Below the pieces are notes generated by a model, which saw only the letters and a list, made by a program, of their open reading frames with translations, was not told where the DNA came from and searched no databases. From Bryoerythrophyllum caledonicum (lineage: Eukaryota; Streptophyta; Bryopsida; Pottiales; Pottiaceae): a DNA stretch of 64,000 nt. Shown in pieces: positions 53,924-64,000 of the stretch. Numbering within the stretch: position 1 is the stretch's first letter; each line of letters starts with the position of its first letter. A program made the translations under genes and the position numbers. The DNA is taken from NCBI GenBank assembly GCA_963971425.1, contig OZ020515.1, forward strand, positions 13,904,291 to 13,968,290. The letters are read 5' to 3'.

Positions 53924-56900
53924 TTAAAGGCTTGGTCCAACTTGTATTGGATTGTGATCTCAAAAAGGTGCCTCAATCCAAATCAAGCTTGACATTAACT
54001 CCTAAAGGATTGGGCCTTGTGATTCACCAAAACCACCCGAAAACTGCCACTTTCACATGAGATATTATTAGACTTATTCAACCAATTTTGTACTATTTTC
54101 AACCGTTGGATCTTCAAGCGAACTACTATGAGAAGACACCCTGAAATTTTCGTGAACTTTGACCGTACGGATTGAAAGATATATGCATTTGAAGAGTGCC
54201 AAATTATTTTTTTCTATTGTGCCCGGACAGGTTCAGCTTACTTTGACTTAAGATAATGGAATTTTTTTCCATTACACATCGCATAAGCTCAATGAATCTA
54301 TGTTTTACCTTGTGTTAGGTCTGTACACACCAAAAATTACAAGTAATGGAGTTGGTCTCAATAAGAAAAATGGGTCTGCAACGATTAGGGGCATAGAAAG
54401 TGGCACTTTACTTAGGAAACCGATTTTATTTTTAAATAAAAAAATATTTTTTGGATCTAGAGTCCTATTTTTGGATATAGAATCATTATGGCTTATTCTA
54501 ACAATAAAAAAAATATTTTGACAAGAAAAGTAAAATCCTTAATTTCTATGCATTTTAAAGTGAAAACAATGAAGGTTGCCAAAAACTTTCCTTCACTACT
54601 ACCCGCCTCAAAAAGTGCAATTATCAACTCTACAGTAGCACTATTCATTTCTATAGTACCCTGCCCAATTGCCAAAAGAGTCAAGCTTTTTATGTTTGAA
54701 GCACCATAACTTTTTCCATGTAAGTCCAAAAAAAGAAAGAAAAAATTCCCACTAAGATAACCAATATTTATATTTGCAGTAAAAATTTAAAGAAGTCATC
54801 TTCAAAAATGGATTTTTAGGAATGTGTCCAAAATCGATTTGTCCCCCGAGGAGACAAATTGTCCTTTACAATTTAAAGGGTGACAACAGACGTCGTGTTC
54901 CCTTTAGCGCCCAAGAAGCCGAAATGGGACTCCGGAGGTGCTAAAACTCAATTTGCACGAAATCCATGAGGAACTAGGCTTTGAGATATGAGGTTTAGAT
55001 TTGCGCACTCAATTTACAAACACTCTCCAACAATTAGATCATGATTTGGATTCATAGAACTCTTCGAAAAGCTAGGAATACAACACAAAATACACCAAAT
55101 ACACACAAATACAGTGAATACAATGAATACCATGCCACATACTATGTTGTATTTCACACACATGCACATTGATTTTGGTCTTAAATTTTGATTGAACTTT
55201 GTCTTTGAGACATTCTTCATTGTTTTGTGATTGTTGATCTCTCTCTTCACATACCAAACTACCGTTTTGATTCGTATAAGGTTGGAACATTTTTGTACAC
55301 AATCAAGTAGAAAAAAGAAAAATAATCACCAATAATTGAGTATAAATATTTTCCTCGCATATGATATGTCGATGCGAAACTATCAACCTTATGCACATGT
55401 GACCACTCTAATTCAAAGGAAAAAAAATTCTTGCAAGAATCTATTGATGGTTAAAGTAGTGCACCCTCCAAAATCCACAGTTCTCACTTCCAATATACGG
55501 TAACTTTAAACACTATAATCTATTCCATCAACCCTTGGATGTTGTGCAAAATTTCCCCAAAGTTCAGGTCATGGGTTAAGTTCAATTTTGTAAGGTTAGT
55601 TATCAATGTTAAGCATTGTATTTCCGTCAAATCCGGTGCAAAGAAAAAAATCAGCCAGAAATCTTGGTTTTCCCAGAAACATCCCTGGGCGGTTAAGGGT
55701 TAACAGTTTAACCCTTAAGCGTCGGGGCGACCATAATCTGGTCGATGAAGAATGTAAAATGCTCCCACATGATGAAAAATCCTCATTTTCATCCAATTTT
55801 TTGTGAAGATGCTGTCAAGGTGCATGTGTACCACATGTAGTTTAAAAATGCTTCATTGAGGTGTGCAATTTGAGTGTACAGCTAAGATTGCAATAAAAAC
55901 GGGTGCGGCGGCTCTAGAAGCTAGATGCCCAAGGACAATATTTCATGTAGGGGCAGCACTTTTTTTAGTACACCGGTTGTTGGAAGGAGGAATGGGTTGA
56001 CTTCGAAAACAGTGTATTTGGGTCTTGGGAATACTGCCTTGTCAGAGTAGGGCAAGGCCCCATGGTGGGAAAGCTTGGTGGTTGGCCATTCAAAAAAAAC
56101 ACTCTTACTTCCATACTCTACCTCCAAATAAACACTCTTACCATAAATTCAAGTGGCGGCCACACGACATTCTAAAAGGAATAATGCACAACAACACTCT
56201 ACAATCCTTCAATACCTCTAAAAATTGGTGTACAAAGAACTAATATCATGTTAAACATGATGGTAATGCATTTAGACCTTGTGTAGTGCGAAAAATTGAT
56301 ACCAAGTGAAGTCAAAGTTTGCTGATCCACTAAACGCAAGTTACAAAATGAACCCTTTTCTCTACTTCAAACACTATAATCTTTCAATCTGTACAGTCAA
56401 AGTTTATGAAATTTTGTGAGAATGTTACTTACTAAGTCTAAATTTGGTTCCTTACTCATTGCACTAAAACAAGCAATTCTTAAGTGTTTTTGGTGTGAAA
56501 TTGTCACAAAAATTTAGGGGTTAAAGGCTTGGTCCAACTTGTATTGGATTGTGATCTCAAAAAGGTGCCTCAATCCAAATCAAGCTTGACATTAACTCCT
56601 AAAGGATTGGGCCTTGTGATTCACCAAAACCACCCGAAAACTGCCACTTTCACATGAGATATTATTAGACTTATTCAACCAATTTTGTACTATTTTCAAC
56701 CGTTGGATCTTCAAGCGAACTACTATGAGAAGACACCCTGAAATTTTCGTGAACTTTGACCGTACGGATTGAAAGATATATGCATTTGAAGAGTGCCAAA
56801 TTATTTTTTTCTATTGTGCCCGGACAGGTTCAGCTTACTTTGACTTAAGATAATGGAATTTTTTTCCATTACACATCGCATAAGCTCAATGAATCTATGT

Positions 56901-59900
56901 TTTACCTTGTGTTAGGTCTGTACACACCAAAAATTACAAGTAATGGAGTTGGTCTCAATAAGAAAAATGGGTCTGCAACGATTAGGGGCATAGAAAGTGG
57001 CACTTTACTTAGGAAACCGATTTTATTTTTAAATAAAAAAATATTTTTTGGATCTAGAGTCCTATTTTTGGATATAGAATCATTATGGCTTATTCTAACA
57101 ATAAAAAAAATATTTTGACAAGAAAAGTAAAATCCTTAATTTCTATGCATTTTAAAGTGAAAACAATGAAGGTTGCCAAAAACTTTCCTTCACTACTACC
57201 CGCCTCAAAAAGTGCAATTATCAACTCTACAGTAGCACTATTCATTTCTATAGTACCCTGCCCAATTGCCAAAAGAGTCAAGCTTTTTATGTTTGAAGCA
57301 CCATAACTTTTTCCATGTAAGTCCAAAAAAAGAAAGAAAAAATTCCCACTAAGATAACCAGTATTTATATTTGCAGTAAAAATTTAAAGAAGTCATCTTC
57401 AAAAATGGATTTTTAGGAATGTGTCCAAAATCGATTTGTCCCCCGAGGAGACAAATTGTCCTTTACAATTTAAAGGGTGACAACAGACGTCGTGTTCCCT
57501 TTAGCGCCCAAGAAGCCGAAATGGGACTCCGGAGGTGCTAAAACTCAATTTGCACGAAATCCATGAGGAACTAGGCTTTGAGATATGAGGTTTAGATTTG
57601 CGCACTCAATTTACAAACACTCTCCAACAATTAGATCATGATTTGGATTCATAGAACTCTTCGAAAAGCTAGGAATACAACACAAAATACACCAAATACA
57701 CACAAATACAGTGAATACAATGAATACCATGCCACATACTATGTTGTATTTCACACACATGCACATTGATTTTGGTCTTAAATTTTGATTGAACTTTGTC
57801 TTTGAGACATTCTTCATTGTTTTGTGATTGTTGATCTCTCTCTTCACATACCAAACTACCGTTTTGATTCGTATAAGGTTGGAACATTTTTGTACACAAT
57901 CAAGTAGAAAAAAGAAAAATAATCACCAATAATTGAGTATAAATATTTTCCTCGCATATGATATGTCGATGCGAAACTATCAACCTTATGCACATGTGAC
58001 CACTCTAATTCAAAGGAAAAAAAATTCTTGCAAGAATCTATTGATGGTTAAAGTAGTGCACCCTCCAAAATCCACAGTTCTCACTTCCAATATACGGTAA
58101 CTTTAAACACTATAATCTATTCCATCAACCCTTGGATGTTGTGCAAAATTTCCCCAAAGTTCAGGTCATGGGTTAAGTTCAATTTTGTAAGGTTAGTTAT
58201 CAATGTTAAGCATTGTATTTCCGTCAAATCCGGTGCAAAGAAAAAAATCAGCCAGAAATCTTGGTTTTCCCAGAAACATCCCTGGGCGGTTAAGGGTTAA
58301 CAGTTTAACCCTTAAGCGTCGGGGCGACCATAATCTGGTCGATGAAGAATGTAAAATGCTCCCACATGATGAAAAATCCTCATTTTCATCCAATTTTTTG
58401 TGAAGATGCTGTCAAGGTGCATGTGTACCACATGTAGTTTAAAAATGCTTCATTGAGGTGTGCAATTTGAGTGTACAGCTAAGATTGCAATAAAAACGGG
58501 TGCGGCGGCTCTAGAAGCTAGATGCCCAAGGACAATATTTCATGTAGGGGCAGCACTTTTTTTAGTACACCGGTTGTTGGAAGGAGGAATGGGTTGACTT
58601 CGAAAACAGTGTATTTGGGTCTTGGGAATACTGCCTTGTCAGAGTAGGGCAAGGCCCCATGGTGGGAAAGCTTGGTGGTTGGCCATTCAAAAAAAACACT
58701 CTTACTTCCATACTCTACCTCCAAATAAACACTCTTACCATAAATTCAAGTGGCGGCCACACGACATTCTAAAAGGAATAATGCACAACAACACTCTACA
58801 ATCCTTCAATACCTCTAAAAATTGGTGTACAAAGAACTAATATCATGTTAAACATGATGGTAATGCATTTAGACCTTGTGTAGTGCGAAAAATTGATACC
58901 AAGTGAAGTCAAAGTTTGCTGATCCACTAAACGCAAGTTACAAAATGAACCCTTTTCTCTACTTCAAACACTATAATCTTTCAATCTGTACAGTCAAAGT
59001 TTATGAAATTTTGTGAGAATGTTACTTACTAAGTCTAAATTTGGTTCCTTACTCATTGCACTAAAACAAGCAATTCTTAAGTGTTTTTGGTGTGAAATTG
59101 TCACAAAAATTTAGGGGTTAAAGGCTTGGTCCAACTTGTATTGGATTGTGATCTCAAAAAGGTGCCTCAATCCAAATCAAGCTTGACATTAACTCCTAAA
59201 GGATTGGGCCTTGTGATTCACCAAAACCACCCGAAAACTGCCACTTTCACATGAGATATTATTAGACTTATTCAACCAATTTTGTACTATTTTCAACCGT
59301 TGGATCTTCAAGCGAACTACTATGAGAAGACACCCTGAAATTTTCGTGAACTTTGACCGTACGGATTGAAAGATATATGCATTTGAAGAGTGCCAAATTA
59401 TTTTTTTCTATTGTGCCCGGACAGGTTCAGCTTACTTTGACTTAAGATAATGGAATTTTTTTCCATTACACATCGCATAAGCTCAATGAATCTATGTTTT
59501 ACCTTGTGTTAGGTCTGTACACACCAAAAATTACAAGTAATGGAGTTGGTCTCAATAAGAAAAATGGGTCTGCAACGATTAGGGGCATAGAAAGTGGCAC
59601 TTTACTTAGGAAACCGATTTTATTTTTAAATAAAAAAATATTTTTTGGATCTAGAGTCCTATTTTTGGATATAGAATCATTATGGCTTATTCTAACAATA
59701 AAAAAAATATTTTGACAAGAAAAGTAAAATCCTTAATTTCTATGCATTTTAAAGTGAAAACAATGAAGGTTGCCAAAAACTTTCCTTCACTACTACCCGC
59801 CTCAAAAAGTGCAATTATCAACTCTACAGTAGCACTATTCATTTCTATAGTACCCTGCCCAATTGCCAAAAGAGTCAAGCTTTTTATGTTTGAAGCACCA

Positions 59901-61396
59901 TAACTTTTTCCATGTAAGTCCAAAAAAAGAAAGAAAAAATTCCCACTAAGATAACCAGTATTTATATTTGCAGTAAAAATTTAAAGAAGTCATCTTCAAA
60001 AATGGATTTTTAGGAATGTGTCCAAAATCGATTTGTCCCCCGAGGAGACAAATTGTCCTTTACAATTTAAAGGGTGACAACAGACGTCGTGTTCCCTTTA
60101 GCGCCCAAGAAGCCGAAATGGGACTCCGGAGGTGCTAAAACTCAATTTGCACGAAATCCATGAGGAACTAGGCTTTGAGATATGAGGTTTAGATTTGCGC
60201 ACTCAATTTACAAACACTCTCCAACAATTAGATCATGATTTGGATTCATAGAACTCTTCGAAAAGCTAGGAATACAACACAAAATACACCAAATACACAC
60301 AAATACAGTGAATACAATGAATACCATGCCACATACTATGTTGTATTTCACACACATGCACATTGATTTTGGTCTTAAATTTTGATTGAACTTTGTCTTT
60401 GAGACATTCTTCATTGTTTTGTGATTGTTGATCTCTCTCTTCACATACCAAACTACCGTTTTGATTCGTATAAGGTTGGAACATTTTTGTACACAATCAA
60501 GTAGAAAAAAGAAAAATAATCACCAATAATTGAGTATAAATATTTTCCTCGCATATGATATGTCGATGCGAAACTATCAACCTTATGCACATGTGACCAC
60601 TCTAATTCAAAGGAAAAAAAATTCTTGCAAGAATCTATTGATGGTTAAAGTAGTGCACCCTCCAAAATCCACAGTTCTCACTTCCAATATACGGTAACTT
60701 TAAACACTATAATCTATTCCATCAACCCTTGGATGTTGTGCAAAATTTCCCCAAAGTTCAGGTCATGGGTTAAGTTCAATTTTGTAAGGTTAGTTATCAA
60801 TGTTAAGCATTGTATTTCCGTCAAATCCGGTGCAAAGAAAAAAATCAGCCAGAAATCTTGGTTTTCCCAGAAACATCCCTGGGCGGTTAAGGGTTAACAG
60901 TTTAACCCTTAAGCGTCGGGGCGACCATAATCTGGTCGATGAAGAATGTAAAATGCTCCCACATGATGAAAAATCCTCATTTTCATCCAATTTTTTGTGA
61001 AGATGCTGTCAAGGTGCATGTGTACCACATGTAGTTTAAAAATGCTTCATTGAGGTGTGCAATTTGAGTGTACAGCTAAGATTGCAATAAAAACGGGTGC
61101 GGCGGCTCTAGAAGCTAGATGCCCAAGGACAATATTTCATGTAGGGGCAGCACTTTTTTTAGTACACCGGTTGTTGGAAGGAGGAATGGGTTGACTTCGA
61201 AAACAGTGTATTTGGGTCTTGGGAATACTGCCTTGTCAGAGTAGGGCAAGGCCCCATGGTGGGAAAGCTTGGTGGTTGGCCATTCAAAAAAAACACTCTT
61301 ACTTCCATACTCTACCTCCAAATAAACACTCTTACCATAAATTCAAGTGGCGGCCACACGACATTCTAAAAGGAATAATGCACAACAACACTCTAC
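53602..61396. repeat. Three tandem near-identical copies of a 2597-bp unit
   Basis: Units 53602-56198, 56199-58795 and 58796-61392. All short ORFs recur at exactly +2597. The only difference I noticed is A in copy 1 and G in copies 2 and 3 (AACCAATATT near 54758 against AACCAGTATT near 57355 and 59952). Both edges and both internal junctions contain CTAC (53602-53605, 56199, 58796, 61393-61396), so the duplication used 4-bp microhomology. The unit has no gene; it contains TTAA-family remnants. Sequence right of 61396 carries on naturally and repeats a phrase (TCAAGTGGC..CCACAC) also found at the unit end. Confidence 0.93.
55693..55718. repeat. 11-bp palindrome inside the 2597-bp unit
   Basis: TTAAGGGTTAA and TTAACCCTTAA separated by a short CAGT loop. 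Repeated at +2597 and +5194. It looks like two TTAA-family ends back to back. Confidence 0.6.
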
Positions 61397-62619
61397 CTCA
61401 CATAAAAAAACCACATCATAAAATCAAGTGGCAACCACACAACATTCAAGACAAAGGCCATCCTTATATCACAACCAACAAAGATAAGACCACATTCTCA
61501 AGAGGGAGAGCAATGGAAATGACTATGAGAGGAAGGTGACTACAAGTGAATGTGAGAGGTAGAGGAATTATTTGCAGTGGTTTACCATGAAGAAGAGGCT
61601 TAGATCACAGTACTGGGATCTTCCATCTCCACCCCCTGCTCCACAATGGTGTTCTACTGAAGCAAGCACCATTGCCATCCATTTACACACACACCATAGA
61701 GCTAGGAAATGGCAAGTCCAATATATATTAGGCATGCTCACTGCGAGTTATATACTAAGTCTTCCTAGATTGAAAAAAGACACATATCTAACTAGTGATC
61801 ACTCACCGGATCACCTTCGCTGGTTGTGGTTTACGTGGGCAGCTAAATTCTTAGGCTGGTCTCAACACCGCCCGGAAGGCCATCCATCCGGTTTCTCCAC
61901 AACGGTACATGTTGCTCTCCGTACCGTCATCTTTCCTTTTCCAAAGCTAGAACGCAACGACAACACTGCACGACCACGATTGCAACCACGGAGGTCAGAT
62001 TTTCCACTCGACTAAAGTGCACCAAGTGGAAGAAACCAAGCACCAACGTAACAAGCACCACAAACAATGACGGACCAAGAGGATCAGAGACCACTAACTC
62101 ATCCACACGTAGTTCAATGTAATGCATCTAGTGATGATCCATCAACAGAGTCTAGTTCTAGTAGTGACGGATATACTTCTAGTTTTGATGGATCGGCAAA
62201 TAGTAGTAGAAGATCAAACATAGACTCTGAGGACATTAAAACAGATGTAGAAACTTACTTAGTGAAAAATGCAGAACCGTCATCAGCTGAAGGCATGAGC
62301 ACTTCTCCACAGCTCCATTTCCTTGCCATTAGCACTTCTCCACAACTCCATTTCCCTGCCATCAGCAACCCACCACACGGTACATTACTATCTCTACTTA
62401 TTAAGTTTTAGTAGAAAAGATTGTACAACTCATATTTCGTATACGTTGGTTCAAATGGTTCTAGTACTGTAATTGTTTTAAGCTCTCTACAGTATAATAG
62501 AAAATTGAACACACTTATCATACATTTGCTTAGTCTATGATTTTTAAAAGACGTGGAAGGTCACGCACATGTTCTGAAAGGGTCGATACTCCTGACATAG
62601 GTCCACATGCACCTCAAGC
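61397..62619. other. Region with two unassigned ORFs
   Basis: 61572-62015 (147 codons, plus) and 62067-62411 (114 codons, plus; Ser-rich, with SSSSDGYTSSFDGSANSS) lack any domain I recognise. 62067-62411 ends in a duplicated STSPQLHF phrase. They could be exons of an unknown gene, but nothing else supports it. Confidence 0.3.
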
Positions 62620-62624
62620 ACCAG

Positions 62625-62829
62625 CACCATGAGACTCGTTGAATTGTGATGTCGCTAAATGTACAAGTCATCAGCACTGAGCACCTTGAGACTCGCAGAA
62701 TGGTGCTGATGGACATCACAATTCGCTGAATGGTGCTGAGTGCTGATGGATTTAGCGAGTCTCATGGTGCTGAGTGCTGAGTTCTCACGGTGCTGAGTGC
62801 TGAGTTCTCACGGTGCTGAGTGCTGAGTA
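62625..62829. repeat. Inverted-repeat cluster with 23-bp minisatellite
   Basis: The 13-bp arms GAATTGTGATGTC (about 62641) and GACATCACAATTC (about 62713) are perfect inverses. AGCACCATGAGACTCG (about 62624) is the inverse of CGAGTCTCATGGTGCT (62756 on). Three 23-bp units (CTCACGGTGCTGAGTGCTGA then GTT) follow at 62761-62829. Confidence 0.75.
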
Positions 62830-63088
62830 CTGATGAATGTGATGTCGGTGATGTACTCTCGTACTCTGAATGTGAAGTCAGTGGTGTACATGTCGCTGGT
62901 GTACTCTTGGTTGACTCTTAGGATCGCCGATGTCATAAGTCGTCGACTCTTGTCACGCCGACTCTTGTGATCTGGGTTGATGACGTCGTCATCAATGCAT
63001 CAGTCGGCATCTCGTCGATGAGTCGACGTTGTTGACAGGAGTTGTCATAAGCCGATGTTATGACAACCCGGTGTCATAAGAGTTGTCA
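62830..63088. other. Short-repeat-rich spacer
   Basis: Contains repeated GTCATAAGCCGATG and GTCGACTCTTGTC phrases in both orientations. It should include the 3' flank of the membrane-protein ORF. Confidence 0.4.
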
Positions 63089-63535
63089 TAAGCCGATGAT
63101 CTTATCAAGGGTCCAGATATACGAGAACTTCTGATAGACGCCGACGAATGTGACCAGCGACGCCAACACGGACAGAGTGAAGGGGCTCCCCTAGTTGTTG
63201 CAGTGCAGCAAGTTAGACTGCGACACGGCCGTGAGCAAGACACTGAAGAAACCGACCAGATTATATATCTCGTTTTGCTGGTAATTCCACCCCAGCTTGC
63301 GCTTGCGCTCCACGCCCGCTGTGAGCAGGTTCGACTCCCGCTCCCACTCCTCCAGGGCCTTTCTGTGCAGCGCGCTGTTCTCACTCCACATGAGCGTCTT
63401 CACCTCCTGGTAACACTGGGGCAGGTCGGGGAATCGCTCCCTCGAGGGAAGCTTTCTCACTCTCTGCCGCTCCAGGTCATCCAGCTCTTGGTCACGCGCC
63501 TCATCCTCCAACGACGACCCCACCCACGTAGCCAT
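63089..63535 (-). pseudogene. Small two-span membrane protein, plant-type hypothetical, one amber codon
   Basis: From ATG 63535 (MATWVGSSLEDEARDQELDD) to TGA 63091-63089. TAG at 63193-63191 follows LLHCNN, where a Trp codon would fit the frame; reading continues in frame for 34 codons to DKIIGL. The N-terminal half is charged and soluble (ERESNLLTAGVERKRKLGWN). Two hydrophobic segments follow (IYNLVGFFSVLLTAVSQSNL and FTLSVLASLVTFVGVYQ). I believe this is a family of uncharacterised plant proteins, from pattern memory only, and that relatives have a few more residues within the first segment. GC-rich relative to its surroundings. A recently broken gene or a sequence error. Confidence 0.6.
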
Positions 63536-64000
63536 GAACTCCTCGAATCTGACCTGGAGCTTCGCGTCGACAACTATTGGTCTCCATACCGACGATGTTC
63601 GAGCTGCAGGAGGGGCGAGGAGGTGGCCAAAAGTGGCAACATGGCAACTAGCATATGTCTTGTTATGATAACCTCGCGACGCCGGATAACATATAACACC
63701 ATATTTGTTATATTGGGAGATTTAGCGACTCCCAAATTAACACATGTAGATCATAAGACCTAAAATGCACATCTAAACTCTACAATATAGAGGGATATGA
63801 GTTTCCATTAAATTGGGAGGTAATGTTCACTACAAAAATCCCTAAAAACATGAGTACTACGGATAACATTACAAATCTAACTATAATATTGAAAAGAAGA
63901 ACACATTGGTCGACACTTCTTTCATACCACTTGTGCATTGTGCTCATTGAATATGAATATCTAAATATTCACACACGATCCTATTAACCTGGATAACCCC
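63536..64000. other. Window end, no gene recognised
   Basis: Upstream of the membrane-protein ORF. No TATA box is obvious. AT-rich from 63640 on. Confidence 0.35.

Noticed and set aside
54300..61539. Repeated sets of 66-106-codon ORFs in the 2597-bp units
   Set aside because: They occur on both strands, overlap one another, have AT-driven composition and lack any domain. They repeat only because the DNA unit repeats.

Overview
The window looks like nuclear DNA of a land plant, most likely a non-seed lineage (bryophyte, lycophyte or fern). The grounds are intron-rich genes with GT-AG borders, a GT47 exostosin with EGF-like repeats of the bryophyte/lycophyte kind, a LRB/POB1-type BTB-BACK gene, TM9SF and P450 fragments, a retrotransposon carrying a non-permuted (DNMT3-like) cytosine methyltransferase, and dense layers of transposable elements. 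The lineage is inference; nothing here fixes the species.

Layout. 0.1-4.7 kb: a 13-exon GT47 gene on the minus strand with two in-frame stops; its 3' end lies outside the window. 6.6-11.8 kb: a very young Ty1/copia element with identical LTRs and one nonsense codon. 11.9-13.3 kb: the BACK and C-terminal half of a LRB gene, minus strand. 13.7-32.1 kb: a three-deep nest. A Tc1-type DNA transposon (TIRs at 13679 and 32139, TA duplication) is split by a decayed Ty1/copia element (LTRs 13884-14238 and 30345-30699), which is split by an 11.5-kb Ty3/gypsy-class element (16885-28391). 32.2-34.7 kb: CACTA-like non-autonomous elements, one holding a TTAA-flanked element. 36.0-36.5 kb: a GC-rich gene for a small secreted protein with a TATA box. 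38-45 kb: an LRR scrap, a PIF/Harbinger transposase relic, an unassigned ORF, a P450 scrap and MITEs. 45-53.9 kb: a mosaic of TTAA-flanked elements with a tRNA-derived SINE and a Mutator-like MITE. 53.6-61.4 kb: three near-identical tandem copies of a 2597-bp unit. 61.4-64.0 kb: minisatellite and inverted-repeat DNA, then a small membrane-protein ORF with one amber codon.

The most notable object is the gypsy-class element. It encodes Gag, protease, a complete C5-cytosine methyltransferase, reverse transcriptase, RNase H, integrase and a C-terminal PHD finger, so it may carry both a DNA-methylation writer and a histone-tail reader. Gag-PR-DNMT and Pol share one frame and are separated by a single UAG in a tobamovirus-type readthrough context (CAA-UAG-CAA-CCA). 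Its terminal repeats are split (A1-body-B1-A2-B2) instead of forming two ordinary LTRs, and its 2.2-kb leader holds an antisense TM9SF gene fragment and a degenerate 16-21-bp repeat built on ATACCCGG. Retrotransposon-borne methyltransferases are known from charophyte algae and dinoflagellates; I do not know of the combination with a PHD finger, a readthrough stop and split repeats.

Most stop codons in the older elements are C-to-T or G-to-A type changes, as expected for methylated, silenced plant repeats.
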